Under the pieces are notes generated by a model. The model ran no database searches and was not told the DNA's origin. It saw only the letters and a list, made by a program, of their open reading frames with translations. DNA of 64,000 bases from Ferrovibrio sp046297895 (GTDB lineage Bacteria > Pseudomonadota > Alphaproteobacteria > Ferrovibrionales > Ferrovibrionaceae): positions 186,001-250,000 of the forward strand of contig NZ_JBKBHC010000007.1 of assembly GCF_046297895.1 (NCBI RefSeq), in the 5' to 3' direction. How positions within the stretch are numbered: the first letter of the stretch is position 1; every line of letters starts with the position of its first letter. Made by a program: the position numbers and the translations under genes. Positions 41,930 to 48,757 of the stretch are shown piece after piece.

Positions 41930-42517
41930 TCACTGCACCGGCCTTGCGGCCTGGCGCTGGCTCGGCACCAGCGGCGGCACGCCAAACCCTAAGTCGATGA
42001 AGCGCATGCCGTCGCCTTCCTCATACGAATCCGGGTCCATCGGCTGGCCGCGCATGTCGGTCTTGGCCAGGCCGGTGGCGCAGCACAGGATCAGGCTGGC
42101 GTCTTCGGCGCCATCCTCGCAATAGGGCGCGCCGCAGAATTCCACCGGCAGCACCGAGCCATCGGCGAAGCGCAGCCAGTAATAGATCACCACGCCGCAA
42201 GGCTGGGCGGCCTGGGCGATGGTGAGATGCGCGCGCCAGGAGCGGTTTTCGGCGCTGGTCAGGTCAAGATAGTTGAAGCCGGTCAGGTCATAGCCCAGAT
42301 GGGCATTCACGGTGTTGCCGGCCATGGCCACGCGGATTTCGTCATGGCCGCGCAGCTCAAGCAGCACGCAGGTTTCAAAAAAGCTGCCCAGGATTTCCGG
42401 CGTGATGTCGCTGCGCTGCGGCAGTTTGCGCCCGCGGCGGCATTCATCCCACAGGGCGAAAAACTCCTTGGCCCGCTGCGACAGCGGCGCGGGCAAGGCA
42501 TCCAGAAAACCGATCAT
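41930..42517 (-). CDS. PAS_5-family PAS-domain protein
   Basis: This 195-aa protein matches the alphaproteobacterial PAS_5 family, which is little studied: RAKEFFALWDECRRGRKLPQRSDITPE, then GYDLTGFNYLDLT, then CGVVIYYWLRFADGSVLPVEFCGAPY and the conserved tail GDGMRFIDLGFGVP. No enzymatic or DNA-binding domain is attached. It lies 27 bp from a paralogue upstream on the same strand; both probably arose by tandem duplication. Its stop is 4 bp from the convergent ABC-F gene. Confidence 0.87.
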   Translation of the reverse strand: MIGFLDALPAPLSQRAKEFFALWDECRRGRKLPQRSDITPEILGSFFETCVLLELRGHDEIRVAMAGNTVNAHLGYDLTGFNYLDLTSAENRSWRAHLTIAQAAQPCGVVIYYWLRFADGSVLPVEFCGAPYCEDGAEDASLILCCATGLAKTDMRGQPMDPDSYEEGDGMRFIDLGFGVPPLVPSQRQAARPVQ

Positions 42518-42544
42518 CGCGACTCACTCAAGGGTATTGCTGAT

Positions 42545-43129
42545 CTAATGGGTATGCTGCAGCCTGCGTGGTACATTCGGATTGGCCGGCGGAATGCCGA
42601 AGCCGATATCGATGAAACGCATGCCTTCGGCGATCATATAGGAATCCGGGTCGGCGACGCCATCGGCGGCAACACGGGCCAGCGGCGTCACGCAGCCCAG
42701 CAGCAGGTTGGGGATGGCATCGTCGTCACGGCAGATCGGCGCGCACACCACCTCCACCGGAAGTATGCTCTCGTTGGGATAGCGCAGCCAGTAATACAGC
42801 ATGGCGCCGCAGGGCTGCAGGATCTGCTCCAGAACCAGTTCCGCGCGCATGGCGCGGTTATCCAGCGTGGTCATGTCCAGGTAATTGCCGCCGGTGGGAT
42901 CGAAGCCGATCCGCTCGGCGATGCCGGGGCCGGCCTGCAGGATGGGCATGTCATCGCGGCTGCGGATTTCCAGCATCAGGCAGGTCCGTGCCTGTTCGCC
43001 CAGATCGGCCAGGTCGGCATCGTGGTATTCGGGCAGCGGGCGACCGCAGCGCCAGCGGTTCCATACCGCGAAGAACCGGCGGCTCGGCGCCGAGAGCGGT
43101 CCCGGCAGGCGTGCAAGGAAGTCGTCCAT
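42545..43129 (-). CDS. PAS_5-family PAS-domain protein (paralogue)
   Basis: This 194-aa protein is a diverged copy of the next gene: same length, same order of motifs (SRRFFAVWNRWRCGRPLPEYHD, GFDPTGGNYLDMT, CGAMLYYWLRYPNESILPVEVVCAP, AEGMRFIDIGFGIPP). I chose the ATG at 43129, with GGGGGA about 5 nt upstream; longer frames upstream are not family-like. Function is unknown; the fold suggests small-molecule or redox sensing. Confidence 0.87.
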   Translation of the reverse strand: MDDFLARLPGPLSAPSRRFFAVWNRWRCGRPLPEYHDADLADLGEQARTCLMLEIRSRDDMPILQAGPGIAERIGFDPTGGNYLDMTTLDNRAMRAELVLEQILQPCGAMLYYWLRYPNESILPVEVVCAPICRDDDAIPNLLLGCVTPLARVAADGVADPDSYMIAEGMRFIDIGFGIPPANPNVPRRLQHTH

Positions 43130-43223
43130 GGCTGTCCCCCCATGGCGCATGGAACAGATCCACCCGGCGGCCAGTATAGGCGCGTCCGGGCAGCGGGCAA
43201 TTGCAAATAAAAATGGCGCAAAC

Positions 43224-43254
43224 AAAAAGCGGCCGGGGCGTTTACCCCGGCCGC
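43224..43254 (-). terminator. Terminator of the SsuA-type ABC operon
   Basis: A perfect 10-bp stem GCGGCCGGGG/CCCCGGCCGC with a 6-nt loop is followed on the minus strand by TTTTT, 30 bp after the binding-protein stop codon. Confidence 0.92.
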
Positions 43255-43283
43255 ACGCCCGCAGGCTGTATTGATCGGCGTTT

Positions 43284-44291
43284 CTACTTCTTCACATTCT
43301 TCACGAACCTGTCGACGAAGGTCTTGTTCAGGTCGACATTGGATTTCGCCAGTTCCTCGTCGAACTGTGCCAGCATGTTGAAGGCGCTCTTCATGCCGCT
43401 TTCCGGAATCAGGCCGGTGCGTGAATAGGTCTCCAGCGAGTTTTTCACGGCAGCGATGTAAAGCGGCTTGTCGCCCAGGTAATAGGCCTCGGGCACGGTG
43501 GCGGCCACGTCTTCGGGCTTGGCGGTGGCCAGCCAGACCAGCGCCTTGTGGAAGGCGTTCACCAGCGCCTGGGTGGTCTGCGGGTTCTTGTCGATGAACT
43601 CGTTCTTCAGATACAGCACGGCGGCCGGGTTCGAGCCACCGAAGATCGCCTTGGTGCCGGCTTCGGTGCGCGAGTCGGCCAGGATGAACACGCTCTTGTC
43701 CATCTCCAGCTTGGAGATCACCGGATCGAGATTCGAGATCGCGTCGATCTCGCCCTTCTGCATCGCCGCCACCGAGCCGGCGCCGGCGCCCACGCCGATG
43801 AAGGCGCTGTCCTTGTAGTTGCCGCCGGACTTGGCGATCAGGTAGTTGACGAAGAAGTTGGTGGACGAGCCCGGCGCGGTGACGCCGATCTTCATGCCCT
43901 TGAGGTCGGCGGCCGTCTTCACCTTGCCCTGGTGTTCCTTCTTCACCGCCAGCACGATGCCGGGAAAGCGGCCCAGCTCGATCACCGCGCGGATATCCTG
44001 GCCCTTCTGCTGCATGCGGATGGTGTGTTCGTAGGCGCCGGTTACGGCATCCACGCTGCCGCCGACCAGGGCCTGCAACGACTTGGCGCCGCCGCCGAAA
44101 TCGTTGATCTCGACATCCAGCCCTTCCGCTTTGAAATAGCCCTTCTGCTCGGCGATGGTGAGCGGCAGGTAATACAGCAGCGGCTTGCCGCCGACGCCCA
44201 ATGTCAGCTTGGCCTTTTCCGGCGCGGCCTCTGTTGCGGCGGCCGTCAGCATGACGGCGGCGGCAGCGGCCAGAAGCATCTTGATCTTCAT
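43284..44291 (-). CDS. ABC importer substrate-binding protein (SsuA/NMT1 type)
   Basis: This 335-aa periplasmic protein has a signal peptide (KIKMLLAAAAAVMLTAAATEA) and an NMT1/THI5-like fold (KLTLGVGGKPLLYYLPLTIAEQKGYFKAEGLDVEINDFGGGAKSLQALVGG). Such proteins bind aliphatic sulfonates, taurine, nitrate or thiamine precursors; this one is too generic to assign. No TPP or FMN riboswitch was found upstream. It is the last of three genes and is followed by a terminator. GGAGG lies about 7 nt before the ATG. Confidence 0.93.
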   Translation of the reverse strand: MKIKMLLAAAAAVMLTAAATEAAPEKAKLTLGVGGKPLLYYLPLTIAEQKGYFKAEGLDVEINDFGGGAKSLQALVGGSVDAVTGAYEHTIRMQQKGQDIRAVIELGRFPGIVLAVKKEHQGKVKTAADLKGMKIGVTAPGSSTNFFVNYLIAKSGGNYKDSAFIGVGAGAGSVAAMQKGEIDAISNLDPVISKLEMDKSVFILADSRTEAGTKAIFGGSNPAAVLYLKNEFIDKNPQTTQALVNAFHKALVWLATAKPEDVAATVPEAYYLGDKPLYIAAVKNSLETYSRTGLIPESGMKSAFNMLAQFDEELAKSNVDLNKTFVDRFVKNVKK

Positions 44292-44314
44292 GTCGTTTCC
44301 TCCGTTTTGATAAG

Positions 44315-45118
44315 TCAGACGGTCTTTGCCGCCATGTCGGGCCGCCAGACCAGCAGCCGGTTCTCGATCATCGTCACCACGGTGTCGATCACGATCACGA
44401 AAACGGCGAGTATCAGCATGCCGGAAAACACGCCGGTCACGTCGAACACGCTTTCCGCCTCGTGGATCTTGTAGCCCAGGCCGCCGGCCGAGCCGAGATA
44501 CTCGCCCACCACGGCGCCCACCAGCGCGAAGCCGACCGAGGTGTGCAGCGAGGAGAACATCCAGGTGAGCGCCGCCGGCCAGTAGACATGGCGCAGGAGC
44601 TGGCGCTCGTTCATGCCCAGCATGCGCGCATTGGCCAGCACGGTGGGGCTGACTTCCTTGATGCCCTGGTAGACGTTGAAGAACACGATGAAGAAGACCA
44701 GCGTGAAGCCCAGCGCCACCTTCGACCAGATGCCAAGGCCGAACCAGAGCGCGAAGATCGGTGCCAGCACCACGCGCGGCAGGGCGTTGGCCGCCTTCAC
44801 ATAGGGATCGAAGATCGCGGCCAGCAATTCGCGCCGGGCGAAGGCGAAGCCCACCACGATGCCGCCGATGGCGCCGAAGCCGAAGGCCAGCAAGGTTTCC
44901 AGCAGCGTGATGCCCAGATGGCGCCAGATCTCGGTGCCCGAGAAATCCTTCACCGTGCGGGCCAGCACGTCCAGCGGCGTGGAAAAGAAGAAGGGCGGCA
45001 TCAGCGGCTTGCCGTCGGCCATCGGCACGGTGGTGAGCAGATGCCACACCACCAGGAAAGCCAGGCCCACCAGTACCTGCAGCACCAGCAGGGTGCCGCG
45101 ATTGATCGGCGCCTTCAT
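44315..45118 (-). CDS. ABC importer permease (SsuC/TauC type)
   Basis: This 267-aa inner-membrane protein has six helices and the EAA loop EVSPTVLANARMLGMNERQLLRHVYWPAALTWMFSSLH, typical of SsuC/TauC permeases. Its ATG overlaps the ATPase stop codon (ATGA, 45115-45118), so the two are translationally coupled. Confidence 0.93.
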   Translation of the reverse strand: MKAPINRGTLLVLQVLVGLAFLVVWHLLTTVPMADGKPLMPPFFFSTPLDVLARTVKDFSGTEIWRHLGITLLETLLAFGFGAIGGIVVGFAFARRELLAAIFDPYVKAANALPRVVLAPIFALWFGLGIWSKVALGFTLVFFIVFFNVYQGIKEVSPTVLANARMLGMNERQLLRHVYWPAALTWMFSSLHTSVGFALVGAVVGEYLGSAGGLGYKIHEAESVFDVTGVFSGMLILAVFVIVIDTVVTMIENRLLVWRPDMAAKTV

Positions 45119-46026
45119 TGTTGCGCCTCCTCGCTCATCTCGTAGGTTTTCTGCACTTCCACGCGCAAGCTGGCCCAGATCGCCTTGTGGATCTGGTGGA
45201 AGGCGGGTTCGGTGCGGATTTCGGCGATGTCGCGCGGGCGCGGCAGGTCGACGCGGAAATCGCCGACGATGCCGGCGGCCGGACCGGCCGACATCACGAT
45301 CACGCGGTCGGCCAGCGCGATGGCCTCTTCCAGGTCGTGGGTGACGAACAGCACGGCCTTGCGGTCGCCGCCCTGGTCTCCGGTCTGGTCGCTGGCGGAC
45401 CACAGCGACAGCAGCAGGTTACCCATGATCTGCCGCGTCTGCGCATCCAGCGGGCCGAAGGGTTCGTCCATCAGCAGGATCTGCGGATCGCGGATCAGCA
45501 TCTGCGCCAGCGCCACGCGCTTGCGCTGGCCGCCCGACAGCATGTGGGGATAGCGGTCGGCGAAGTTCTTCAGGCCCACGCGGGCCAGCCAGGCACGTGC
45601 GCGCTCCACTGCTTCCGCGCGTTTCACGCCCTGCGGCTCCAGCGCCACGGCCACGTTGTCGAGCGCCGTCTTCCACGGCATCAGGGCATCGGCCTGGAAC
45701 AGGTAGCCGGCCCTGGCATTCAGTCCGACCAGCGGCGCGCCCAGAATCTCGACGCTGCCGGCCGAGGGTTTCAGCAGGCCGGCGGCGGCATTCAGCAGCG
45801 TGGACTTGCCGCAGCCGGTGGGGCCGACGATGGCGACGAATTCATGGCGCGCCACGGCAAGCTCGATGCCGGCCACGGCGCGATGGGTGCCACCGGTCTG
45901 CAATTGAAAGGTGATGTCCAGCCCGGCGAAGCGCACCGCCTGGGCGGCGGGGTTCGGCCGGGCGAAGGCGGCGGGCGCGCTCCCGGCGAATGAAGACTGG
46001 CCTGATGAAGACGGGCTCGAGGGCAT
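45115..46026 (-). CDS. ABC importer ATPase (SsuB/TauB type)
   Basis: This 303-aa ATPase has Walker A GPTGCGKST, Q-loop LFQADALMPWKTALDNVAVAL, signature LSGGQRKRVALAQ, Walker B ILLMDEPFGPLD and switch His (FVTHDLEEA). It is about 40 residues longer than E. coli SsuB, with a Ser/Pro/Ala-rich N-terminus. I chose the ATG at 46026; the open frame runs 56 codons further into a repeat-containing non-coding region. It is the first gene of the importer operon. Confidence 0.93.
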   Translation of the reverse strand: MPSSPSSSGQSSFAGSAPAAFARPNPAAQAVRFAGLDITFQLQTGGTHRAVAGIELAVARHEFVAIVGPTGCGKSTLLNAAAGLLKPSAGSVEILGAPLVGLNARAGYLFQADALMPWKTALDNVAVALEPQGVKRAEAVERARAWLARVGLKNFADRYPHMLSGGQRKRVALAQMLIRDPQILLMDEPFGPLDAQTRQIMGNLLLSLWSASDQTGDQGGDRKAVLFVTHDLEEAIALADRVIVMSAGPAAGIVGDFRVDLPRPRDIAEIRTEPAFHQIHKAIWASLRVEVQKTYEMSEEAQQ

Positions 46027-46125
46027 GGCCTGAACGGACAAGGCCGGTTTCCTTCCCAAAATCGTTGTTGCGCCTACGAAAAAGCGGAAGGCGCAGACTA
46101 GCCAGCCGTCGCCGGTCGAGTAAAG

Positions 46126-46155
46126 GGGGGCAAAGTCAAAGGGGGCAAAGTCGAA
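46126..46155. repeat. 15-bp tandem repeat, two copies
   Basis: GGGGGCAAAGTCAAA and GGGGGCAAAGTCGAA lie head to tail at 46126-46140 and 46141-46155, with partial copies on either side. They sit about 100 bp upstream of the ABC ATPase start. Function unknown. Confidence 0.6.
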
Positions 46156-46235
46156 GGGCCAAAAGCCAGAGCGGCGGCATGAGCGGCTGGCCACGAAACA
46201 GGCCGGCGCCGGCGCTGCCCGATCCGGCGCGCTGG

Positions 46236-46335
46236 GGTTGGTTCCGGTTCATTCCGGTTCGCCCAGGTTCGTTTCGGTTCGTTCAGGTTCATTCGGGTTC
46301 ATTTCAGCCCGCCTGGGTTCGCCCGGGTTCGTTTC
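46236..46335. repeat. Array of ten 10-bp tandem repeats, consensus GGTTCRTTYC
   Basis: Ten consecutive decamers run without gaps. Eight begin GGTTC; unit 1 (GGTTGGTTCC) and unit 8 (AGCCCGCCTG) deviate. Units 3-4 and 9-10 are nearly identical, pointing to a 60-bp higher-order duplication. The period is not a multiple of three, which argues against coding. The array lies 210 bp upstream of the ABC operon start, in a 620-bp region (46027-46649) where I see no gene. Confidence 0.85.
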
Positions 46336-46497
46336 GCATAGCGCCGCTTATGGCCGCGTATCGGCACATATCCGCGGCGATCTGGCTGGGGCGATCTGGC
46401 ATCGGGAAGGCCGTTTTCTGTTGCCCAAAGGGCACTGGGAGTACGGTTTTGGGGCTGGTTCCGCCCCGTCCGGCCCGAAATTCGCCGTTTACGGAGC

Positions 46498-46548
46498 AAA
46501 ACCCGTATGCCGGCCCGGCGGGGGATGCCGGCGCCGGCATACGTTTTT
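46498..46548. terminator. Bidirectional Rho-independent terminator
   Basis: Perfect 11-bp arms CGTATGCCGGC (46504-46514) and GCCGGCATACG (46533-46543) flank an 18-nt GC-rich loop. AAAA precedes and TTTTT follows, so it can stop transcription in both directions. The minus-strand client is probably the S4-domain gene, whose stop is about 100 bp away. Confidence 0.72.
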
Positions 46549-46649
46549 ATGCAATCTCACACTCGACTGCTCTGCCGGGTGGGGCGGCATTGAGAACAAA
46601 TATAGTACATTCCATGGATTTGGCAAGGGCGCCATTGTTCCCTCCGCCC

Positions 46650-46931
46650 TCACACCGCACGCAGCAGCACCTGCGCCGCGCCGGCGGCGATGCGGATCGT
46701 GCCGTCAGACAGCCGCACGCGTTCCATGGCGTTGTCGATCGGGCGGTCGTCGATGCTGGTTTCGCCCAGGGTGATCAGCCGGCGCGCGGCATCGCGGTTC
46801 ACCGCCAGGCCGGTCAGCACCAGCAGTTCGGCCAGCGACACGCCTTCGGCCAGATGCGATTTCTGCAATGCGACCTGTGGCAGGCCGAGGTCGGACGCCG
46901 GGTTCAGTTCGGGATTTTGCGGGGTTTGCAT
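46650..46931 (-). CDS. Stand-alone S4 RNA-binding domain protein resembling the TyrRS C-terminus
   Basis: This 93-aa protein reads LGLPQVALQKSHLAEGVSLAELLVLTGLAVNRDAARRLITLGETSIDDRPIDNAMERVRLSDGTIRIAAG. That is the linker plus S4 domain found at the C-terminus of bacterial tyrosyl-tRNA synthetase, where it binds the tRNA variable arm. No catalytic domain is encoded nearby. The usual final KKKH-type basic motif is replaced by GAAQ, so RNA contacts have changed. The ATG at 46931 is preceded by GGAGA with 6-nt spacing, buried in a hairpin. Start codon, Shine-Dalgarno and terminator all look functional, so I read this as a small gene rather than debris. RNA target unknown. Confidence 0.85.
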   Translation of the reverse strand: MQTPQNPELNPASDLGLPQVALQKSHLAEGVSLAELLVLTGLAVNRDAARRLITLGETSIDDRPIDNAMERVRLSDGTIRIAAGAAQVLLRAV

Positions 46932-46934
46932 GAG

Positions 46935-46979
46935 AGGTCTCCTTGAGGGCCGGGTTCTGAGCCACCGGGCCGGAGACCT
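46935..46979 (-). promoter_or_regulatory. Hairpin sequestering the Shine-Dalgarno of the S4-domain gene
   Basis: On the minus strand, AGGTCTCC (46979-46972) can pair with GGAGACCT (46942-46935). The second arm contains the GGAGA Shine-Dalgarno, which ends 6 nt before the ATG. Inside, GGCC-C-GG and CC-C-GGCC extend the stem with one C-C mismatch, a 5-nt bulge and a 10-nt loop. The structure would block ribosome entry unless opened. Confidence 0.6.
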
Positions 46980-46988
46980 TCTGTGATG

Positions 46989-47017
46989 TTGCAAGCCGCC
47001 GACCTCGGCGGCTGCAA
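46989..47017 (-). promoter_or_regulatory. Second leader hairpin, directly after the 23-aa leader ORF
   Basis: Arms TTGCA-GCCGCCGA and TCGGCGGC-TGCAA pair over 13 bp with one bulged base and a 2-nt apparent loop. The hairpin starts 4 nt after the stop codon of the upstream 23-aa frame, within the footprint of a ribosome at that stop. No T-run follows, so it is not a terminator. Confidence 0.5.
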
Positions 47018-47021
47018 TGGT

Positions 47022-47093
47022 TCAGACAATGACCAGCGCGCCGCCCGTATGGGAGGAGGTAAAATACTGCCAGAAGCGGTAGGTCGCGGTCAT
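47022..47093 (-). CDS. Candidate 23-aa leader peptide
   Basis: A short ATG frame on the minus strand encodes 23 residues. It has an aromatic cluster YRFWQYF at positions 5-11 and a hydrophobic end GGALVIV before TGA. No good Shine-Dalgarno is at normal spacing (GGAGG is 17 nt away), but a promoter-like sequence would place the transcript start at or next to the ATG, giving a leaderless message like the rhizobial trpL leader. It is followed by two hairpins, the second masking the S4-gene Shine-Dalgarno. An alternative is that it is the remnant of the N-terminus of a membrane protein. Coding status is inference. Confidence 0.38.
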   Translation of the reverse strand: MTATYRFWQYFTSSHTGGALVIV

Positions 47094-47100
47094 GGCACAC

Positions 47101-47130
47101 AGTCTAAGCGCCCCTCCGCGCCGCCGTCAA
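47101..47130 (-). promoter_or_regulatory. Sigma70-like promoter for the S4-gene leader
   Basis: On the minus strand, TTGACG (47130-47125) and TAGACT (47106-47101) are separated by 18 bp. TAGACT keeps four of six consensus -10 bases. Seven nucleotides later is the ATG of the 23-aa frame, so transcription would start at or beside that codon. Confidence 0.42.
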
Positions 47131-47235
47131 CCGGGCTTCGCCCCGGGCGGGCGCTTTGCCGCAGCCCTGTGATCCCGGTTACGATGGCAAGCATGAACCA
47201 GACCGCCGACCCGCGCCGGCCACGCCCCGGCCACC

Positions 47236-47811
47236 TTGCGCAACCGCGAGGCCATCCTGGCCGTGCTGCGCGATGTCTTACCAAAAGAAGGCCTGCTGCT
47301 GGAGATCGCCAGCGGCAGCGGCGAGCATGCCGCCTTCATGGCACCGCTTCTGGCGCCGCTGCTCTGGCAGCCGAGCGATTATGAGGCCGAGGCCCTGCCC
47401 TCCATCGATGCTCATGCGGCCGACAGCGGGGCCACCAATATCCGTCCGGCCCTGCGCATCGACGTGACGGCGGCGGACTGGCCTGTTGCAAAGGCCGATG
47501 CGCTGCTCTGCTGCAACATGATCCATATCGCGCCCTGGGCGGCGGCCGAAGGACTGGTGGCCGGTGCGGCGCGCGTGTTGAGTGCTGCAGATGCGCCGCT
47601 CATCCTCTATGGCCCGTTCAAGCGCAACGGCCAGCATACCGCGCCCTCCAACGTCGCCTTCGACGACAGCTTGAAGGCGCGCAATCCGGGCTGGGGCGTG
47701 CGCTGCCTCGATTTTGAAGTCGCGCCGCTGGCCGCGCGGCAAGGCTTTATCCGGATGCAGGCGGTTGAGATGCCGGCCAATAACCTGACGGTGATTTTCC
47801 GCCGCGGTTGA
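47236..47811 (+). CDS. DUF938 SAM-dependent methyltransferase-like protein with frameshifted N-terminus
   Basis: From a TTG at 47236, 191 residues match the DUF938 family: RNREAILAVLRDVLPKEGLLLEIASGSGEHAAFMAPLL (SAM-binding motif I), DALLCCNMIHIAPW and LILYGPFKRNGQHTAPSNVAFD. The family's usual N-terminus is present in another frame: ATG at 47193 reads NQTADPRR, and removing one C at 47220/47221 joins it to HAPATLRNREAIL, giving a typical 205-aa protein. Either the gene carries a +1 insertion, with TTG initiation giving a slightly shortened protein, or the sequence has an error there. The rest of the domain is intact. The methylated substrate is unknown. Confidence 0.85.
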   Translation: MRNREAILAVLRDVLPKEGLLLEIASGSGEHAAFMAPLLAPLLWQPSDYEAEALPSIDAHAADSGATNIRPALRIDVTAADWPVAKADALLCCNMIHIAPWAAAEGLVAGAARVLSAADAPLILYGPFKRNGQHTAPSNVAFDDSLKARNPGWGVRCLDFEVAPLAARQGFIRMQAVEMPANNLTVIFRRG

Positions 47812-47834
47812 TGCACAGAGGCTGACCGAAGAGA

Positions 47835-48647
47835 TCAGGCCGCCTGCGAGGCCGTCTCCGCCATAATTTTTTCCGGTTGCCCCTTCTGACAGGCGCGCCA
47901 GGCGAAGCGCGGATAAAACCGCTCCATCATGCGCTCGACGTAATCGACCAGATTGTGGAATGCCTCGGCGCGGCGGCGCAGGGCATTGTCGAAATACGGC
48001 GAGAGGATGTTGGCGAGCTGGGCGAAGACAATGGCATCGGTGCCGGTGGCGCGTTCGCCGAACAGATAGGTCTTGCCGCCCAGCAGCACCGAGAGCGACC
48101 GCAGCGAGCGCGCGCCCAGCAGCAGGATCTCGTCATGGCTGTGGCGCGTGATGCCCACGGCGAACAGGTTGGCCATCACCTTCTCGCGCAGGGCGCGGCG
48201 CAATTCGCTGCGCTGCGGTTCGGGCATGGCGTCAAACCAGCGGGCCGGGCCCTTCTCGAAGCTCGCATCGTCGGCATAGCGGAAGTAATTCATCACCCAG
48301 CCGAGCTGGTTCTCGGCCATGCGCTCCACCGCCCAGGCTACGGCACGCTGCTCGGGCGACAGGCAGGCATCGAGATCAAGGCCGTATTTCTGTTCGATAT
48401 AGCTGCGGATGAAGGTGGAATCGGCCACCGTCACCCGACCATCGGGGACGTCGCCGTCGATGATGAAGGGCAGTTGCCCCTTGGGCGAGTCGGCGGGCTG
48501 GGCGCGCACATGGATATAGGGCAGGCCGGCAAGCTGAAGCTGCACCTCGGTCTTCATCGTGTAGGGGCTCACCTCGGGCAGGCCGAAGGCGGGGCCGCCA
48601 CCATGCAGGCGGATCGGCTGGCGGGCGGCGGGCGGCAGATGGGTCAT
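47835..48647 (-). CDS. Glutathione S-transferase-like protein (Fax/metaxin type)
   Basis: This 270-aa protein has an N-terminal thioredoxin-like domain of the GST_N_4/failed-axon type (LHGGGPAFGLPEVSPYTMKTEVQLQLAGLPYIHV, KGQLPFIIDGD, VADSTFIRSYIEQKYG). An all-helical C-domain contains LGGKTYLFGERATGTDAIVFAQLANIL. The catalytic Ser/Cys of classical GSTs is not evident. I chose the ATG at 48647; the frame extends 70 codons upstream into the control region. It is divergent from a WYL regulator at 48758, its probable controller. Confidence 0.88.
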   Translation of the reverse strand: MTHLPPAARQPIRLHGGGPAFGLPEVSPYTMKTEVQLQLAGLPYIHVRAQPADSPKGQLPFIIDGDVPDGRVTVADSTFIRSYIEQKYGLDLDACLSPEQRAVAWAVERMAENQLGWVMNYFRYADDASFEKGPARWFDAMPEPQRSELRRALREKVMANLFAVGITRHSHDEILLLGARSLRSLSVLLGGKTYLFGERATGTDAIVFAQLANILSPYFDNALRRRAEAFHNLVDYVERMMERFYPRFAWRACQKGQPEKIMAETASQAA

Positions 48648-48757
48648 GGCGGCTCCGGAAGCGGGCGGGGAGGAGAACGGCGCAGCGCCGTGGAAAAACC
48701 TTGTAGCGAACCCCTGCTGCCACCATGCTGTCAGCATTGCTCCGCTAGACATGGCCC

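Noticed and set aside
43284..45047. A 587-codon frame that would fuse upstream sequence to the SsuA-type binding protein
   Set aside because: The first 252 codons are an out-of-frame reading of the permease; the signal peptide at 44291 marks the true start.
46236..46335. CRISPR array
   Set aside because: Repeats are 10 bp and directly abutting, with no spacers and no cas genes.
46027..46649. TPP or FMN riboswitch upstream of the NMT1-type importer
   Set aside because: I looked for the conserved TPP and FMN core sequences on the minus strand and found none.
45990..46946. A 318-codon plus-strand frame through the decamer array
   Set aside because: Repeat-derived translation, no domain, and it runs antisense into the S4-domain gene.
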